A stretch of DNA of 8,386 nt from Endozoicomonadaceae bacterium (lineage in GTDB: Bacteria > Pseudomonadota > Gammaproteobacteria > Pseudomonadales > Endozoicomonadaceae), in assembly GCA_015163815.1 (NCBI GenBank), contig JAAOIJ010000130.1, positions 1-8,386 of the forward strand, in the 5' to 3' direction. A program made the position numbers and the translations under genes. Positions 6,575 to 8,386 of the stretch are shown piece by piece. The notes beneath the pieces were generated by a model. The model saw only the letters and a program-made list of their open reading frames with translations, did not search any database and was not told the origin of the DNA. Within the stretch, counting starts at the first letter, position 1, and each line of letters starts with the position of its first letter.

Positions 6575-6615
6575 AGTTTATAGAAAAAAACACTCAATTT
6601 TTATGACAACATTCC

Positions 6616-7959
6616 TCAATCAATATATCTCAATAATATCAAAGGCTTCATAGCTGTTGTCTTTTTCCGTGTTTGAGTCACATAGGGAATATCCCAACTC
6701 AAGCTGTTGAGCAATGCGCTATTTAAAGAAATATTGCATCGATTCTTCAGCAGCAGTAAAGAAGCGCAAACAGGTATTTCATACTGATTTGCGATAGCAA
6801 TAAAATCTGTAAAATAATTCAAACTAAATAGAAAAACATCTGCATACCAGCGCCGGTGATACTTAGAATGAAAATTTGAATTAAAGCAAGAATTGAATAT
6901 TTCTGAGATCACAACAGCTTGATCTTCCTTTTTACAGGGCACGATATTTCCCTTGATAAAAGCTTGATACAATTCAATATTCTCTAAAGTCAAAGCTAAT
7001 ATTAATAGTTGTCCTTTTTCGTACTCTTGGCACGTATGAAATTGTGCAATTTTTTCCTCTTGAACGTTCAATGATTTTTGACATGATACATGATACAGTT
7101 TGTCTGCGTCAGGCGTTTTGAATGTGGCTTTATTATGTATTATTGGGCAGCCCTGTCTCAATTGAATATCTAGATGTATTTCATTTAAACTCTTTATTTC
7201 AGGGTTATCTATTGCTAGACTGCTTAATTCTAGATCTTTTTTATCATCTAAAAATGTGCTATTGTATTGATATTTATGTAAAAATAATATTTTTGCTTTT
7301 TTTTGTATTTCGTTTACAGTAGGCAATGGGATATTGTAATATATATATAAGTATTGATTTAAAAGATTTACAAAATCCGAAGCATTAGCTTTTTCATGAA
7401 AAATACTTCTTAATGTTTTAACAAGGATTGTGATAAACGTATCTCCATATAATACATAGCCTATTTCAATCAAATAATACATGTAGCATGAAAAAACAGA
7501 GACATCACTGATGGCCTTCGCTATACGGTACAATTGTTGCGTATAATCGAAACAATCTTCAACTTTAGAAGAATAAACTGCGCTTAGCAAGATCATAAAA
7601 TTCATTTTATGTATTTTATGTATCTTAAGAGGTTCATTGTCCTCAAAAACAAATATTAATGTAGAGTATAAATAAGACTTTATATCCTTCAAAAAAGCAT
7701 CATTTTCAAATAAATCCAGCTTTTTTGCTAAGTCAAATGCTACTATAAAGCGTGTCTGAATGTTACAGTCTGGATGATCATTGATCAATAGAAACCTAGG
7801 TAGATTGATTGATAATTCTTGAGCAGTGTGATCTAGAGGTTCATCAGACAAATAAGGCTGAGTTCTATCAGCCTGTGCTGAAAAATGACTGACCATGCAA
7901 ATCATATTCAATAAATATATAGGCCCTATCAGCAAACAAAGTATCAAATGTTTTTTCAT
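6616..7959 (-). CDS. Secreted protein of unknown function, 447 aa
   Basis: I do not recognise this protein. The N-terminus is a typical signal peptide: MKKH, a hydrophobic stretch LILCLLIGPIYLLNMICMV, then SHFSAQA with likely cleavage before DRTQP at about residue 30. There is no proper lipobox. The mature part is probably helical, with Leu/Ile/Tyr-rich segments around residues 120-200, a polar middle, and scattered cysteines that could form disulfides outside the cytoplasm. No repeat or catalytic motif stands out. Two starts are possible, TTG at 7965 (adding Met-Ser) and ATG at 7959. GGAG lies 5 nt before the TTG and 11 nt before the ATG. I prefer ATG because MKKH is a normal signal-peptide start. 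The stop is TGA, followed in frame by GMLS and a TAA at 6601. It is expressed alone, with a candidate promoter at 8033 and a terminator at 6340. Confidence 0.8.
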   Translation of the reverse strand: MKKHLILCLLIGPIYLLNMICMVSHFSAQADRTQPYLSDEPLDHTAQELSINLPRFLLINDHPDCNIQTRFIVAFDLAKKLDLFENDAFLKDIKSYLYSTLIFVFEDNEPLKIHKIHKMNFMILLSAVYSSKVEDCFDYTQQLYRIAKAISDVSVFSCYMYYLIEIGYVLYGDTFITILVKTLRSIFHEKANASDFVNLLNQYLYIYYNIPLPTVNEIQKKAKILFLHKYQYNSTFLDDKKDLELSSLAIDNPEIKSLNEIHLDIQLRQGCPIIHNKATFKTPDADKLYHVSCQKSLNVQEEKIAQFHTCQEYEKGQLLILALTLENIELYQAFIKGNIVPCKKEDQAVVISEIFNSCFNSNFHSKYHRRWYADVFLFSLNYFTDFIAIANQYEIPVCASLLLLKNRCNISLNSALLNSLSWDIPYVTQTRKKTTAMKPLILLRYID

Positions 7960-8032
7960 TGACAAGCAGTCTCCAAAAATTAAGATGATCTATTTTTATG
8001 TGGCATGTGATTTGTTAAAGGTCAATTTAATT

Positions 8033-8038
8033 ATTATA
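8033..8038 (-). promoter_or_regulatory. Candidate -10 box for the secreted-protein gene
   Basis: A perfect TATAAT on the minus strand lies about 75 nt before the ATG at 7959. The matching -35 position holds only a weak TTCTCT, so this is a tentative call. Confidence 0.3.
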
Positions 8039-8142
8039 GTTGACTTTTCTATACAAGAGAATATTTAGCGGGTAAATGATACGATGATCTGAAAACTAAC
8101 ATAATACGATATTCTATGCCCTCTAAATCGTCGGCTCTGAAT

Positions 8143-8189
8143 AAATCAATTTTTTTTAAATTTTGTAAAAAATATAAAAAAATTGATTT
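8143..8189. repeat. Perfect 14-bp inverted repeat beside repeat copy B
   Basis: AAATCAATTTTTTT (8143-8156) and AAAAAAATTGATTT (8176-8189) are perfect inverted copies around a 19-nt AT-rich loop. The stem is almost all A-T, with no useful GC core, so it is a weak terminator at best. It ends 3 nt before repeat copy B; copy A has no such neighbour. Confidence 0.6.
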
Positions 8190-8192
8190 TGT

Positions 8193-8293
8193 TTTTGTGA
8201 AAAAATAATTTAAACGACTGAATGATAGATATTGAGGTGAAAAAATTCAGACACGATAAAAGCCATGCTATTCAAGCAAGCAATAATCGTAAA
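8193..8293 (+). repeat. Dispersed direct repeat, copy B (~101 bp)
   Basis: This is the partner of 1891-1991, at a constant offset of 6302 bp, with about 85% identity and no gaps. Similarity stops after CGTAAA. The two copies are in direct orientation and bracket every gene from the 203-aa one to the secreted protein. Confidence 0.75.
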
Positions 8294-8386
8294 TTATGCC
8301 CAACTCCGCATAAAATAGCATTTATTTTATCTCCAATCCTACCTTTCAACATATTTCTTCGTAGTTTTCCTTCTGATTTCATATGC
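8222..8386 (+). CDS. Possible partial short ORF starting in repeat copy B
   Basis: From ATG 8222 the frame reads MIDIEVKKFRHDKSHAIQAS, then a further 35 codons, and is still open at the window end. The first part lies in the repeat and matches copy A with conservative changes. The part after 8293 is hydrophobic and shares nothing with copy A. There is no Shine-Dalgarno sequence. It may be a gene fragment carried by the repeat rather than a working gene. Confidence 0.2.
   Translation, partial: MIDIEVKKFRHDKSHAIQASNNRKLCPTPHKIAFILSPILPFNIFLRSFPSDFIC

Noticed and set aside
7122..7322. Plus-strand open frame of 66 codons
   Set aside because: It is antisense inside the secreted-protein gene, and its Leu/Phe/Tyr-rich peptide is the usual shadow of AT-rich coding sequence.

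Overview
The window is AT-rich, with long gene-poor gaps, decayed coding sequence and several small repeats. The only confidently named genes are a short-form malic enzyme and ribosomal protein L31. Both are bacterial and fit a gammaproteobacterium. The large AT-rich gaps, the apparently decaying effector-like gene and the miniature mobile element suggest a host-associated lineage with a degrading genome, perhaps in or near the Legionellales (Coxiella/Legionella/Rickettsiella side). That placement is inferred from style and gene content, not proven.

Layout from left to right. Positions 1-260 are a non-coding leader with an AT-rich hairpin. A plus-strand gene (261-1499) encodes an unrecognised 412-residue protein with a weak kinase-like order of motifs. 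Its reading frame continues past the TGA at 1497 and a second TGA at 1617 to a TAA at 1884, so the parent gene was probably 541 codons. Directly after it lies copy A of a ~101-bp dispersed repeat (1891-1991). A minus-strand gene (2035-2646, 203 aa, unknown) follows, with a candidate promoter and a terminator-like hairpin in its leader. About 1.1 kb without a credible gene comes next. Then there is a 77-aa plus-strand gene (3842-4075) with a SutA-like FLxxGGxIxxIP motif.

The conserved core is on the minus strand. rpmE (5573-5800) has a strong extended -10 promoter, a leader holding four 8-bp tandem repeats, and its own terminator. The malic enzyme (4206-5462) lies downstream and is probably transcribed separately. 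Upstream of rpmE is a ~640-bp gap with an orphan plus-strand terminator, a minus-strand terminator, and a complete 139-bp MITE-like element (6436-6574; 17-bp inverted ends, 5-bp AGTTT target duplication). The MITE sits just behind a large minus-strand gene (6616-7959) for a secreted protein of unknown function. The window ends with a 14-bp inverted repeat, copy B of the dispersed repeat (8193-8293) and a frame that stays open to the window edge.

The genes do not form an obvious pathway. Malic enzyme supplies pyruvate and NAD(P)H from malate and L31 is a ribosomal component. The three larger unknown proteins could be lineage-specific host-interaction factors, but nothing in the sequence proves this.
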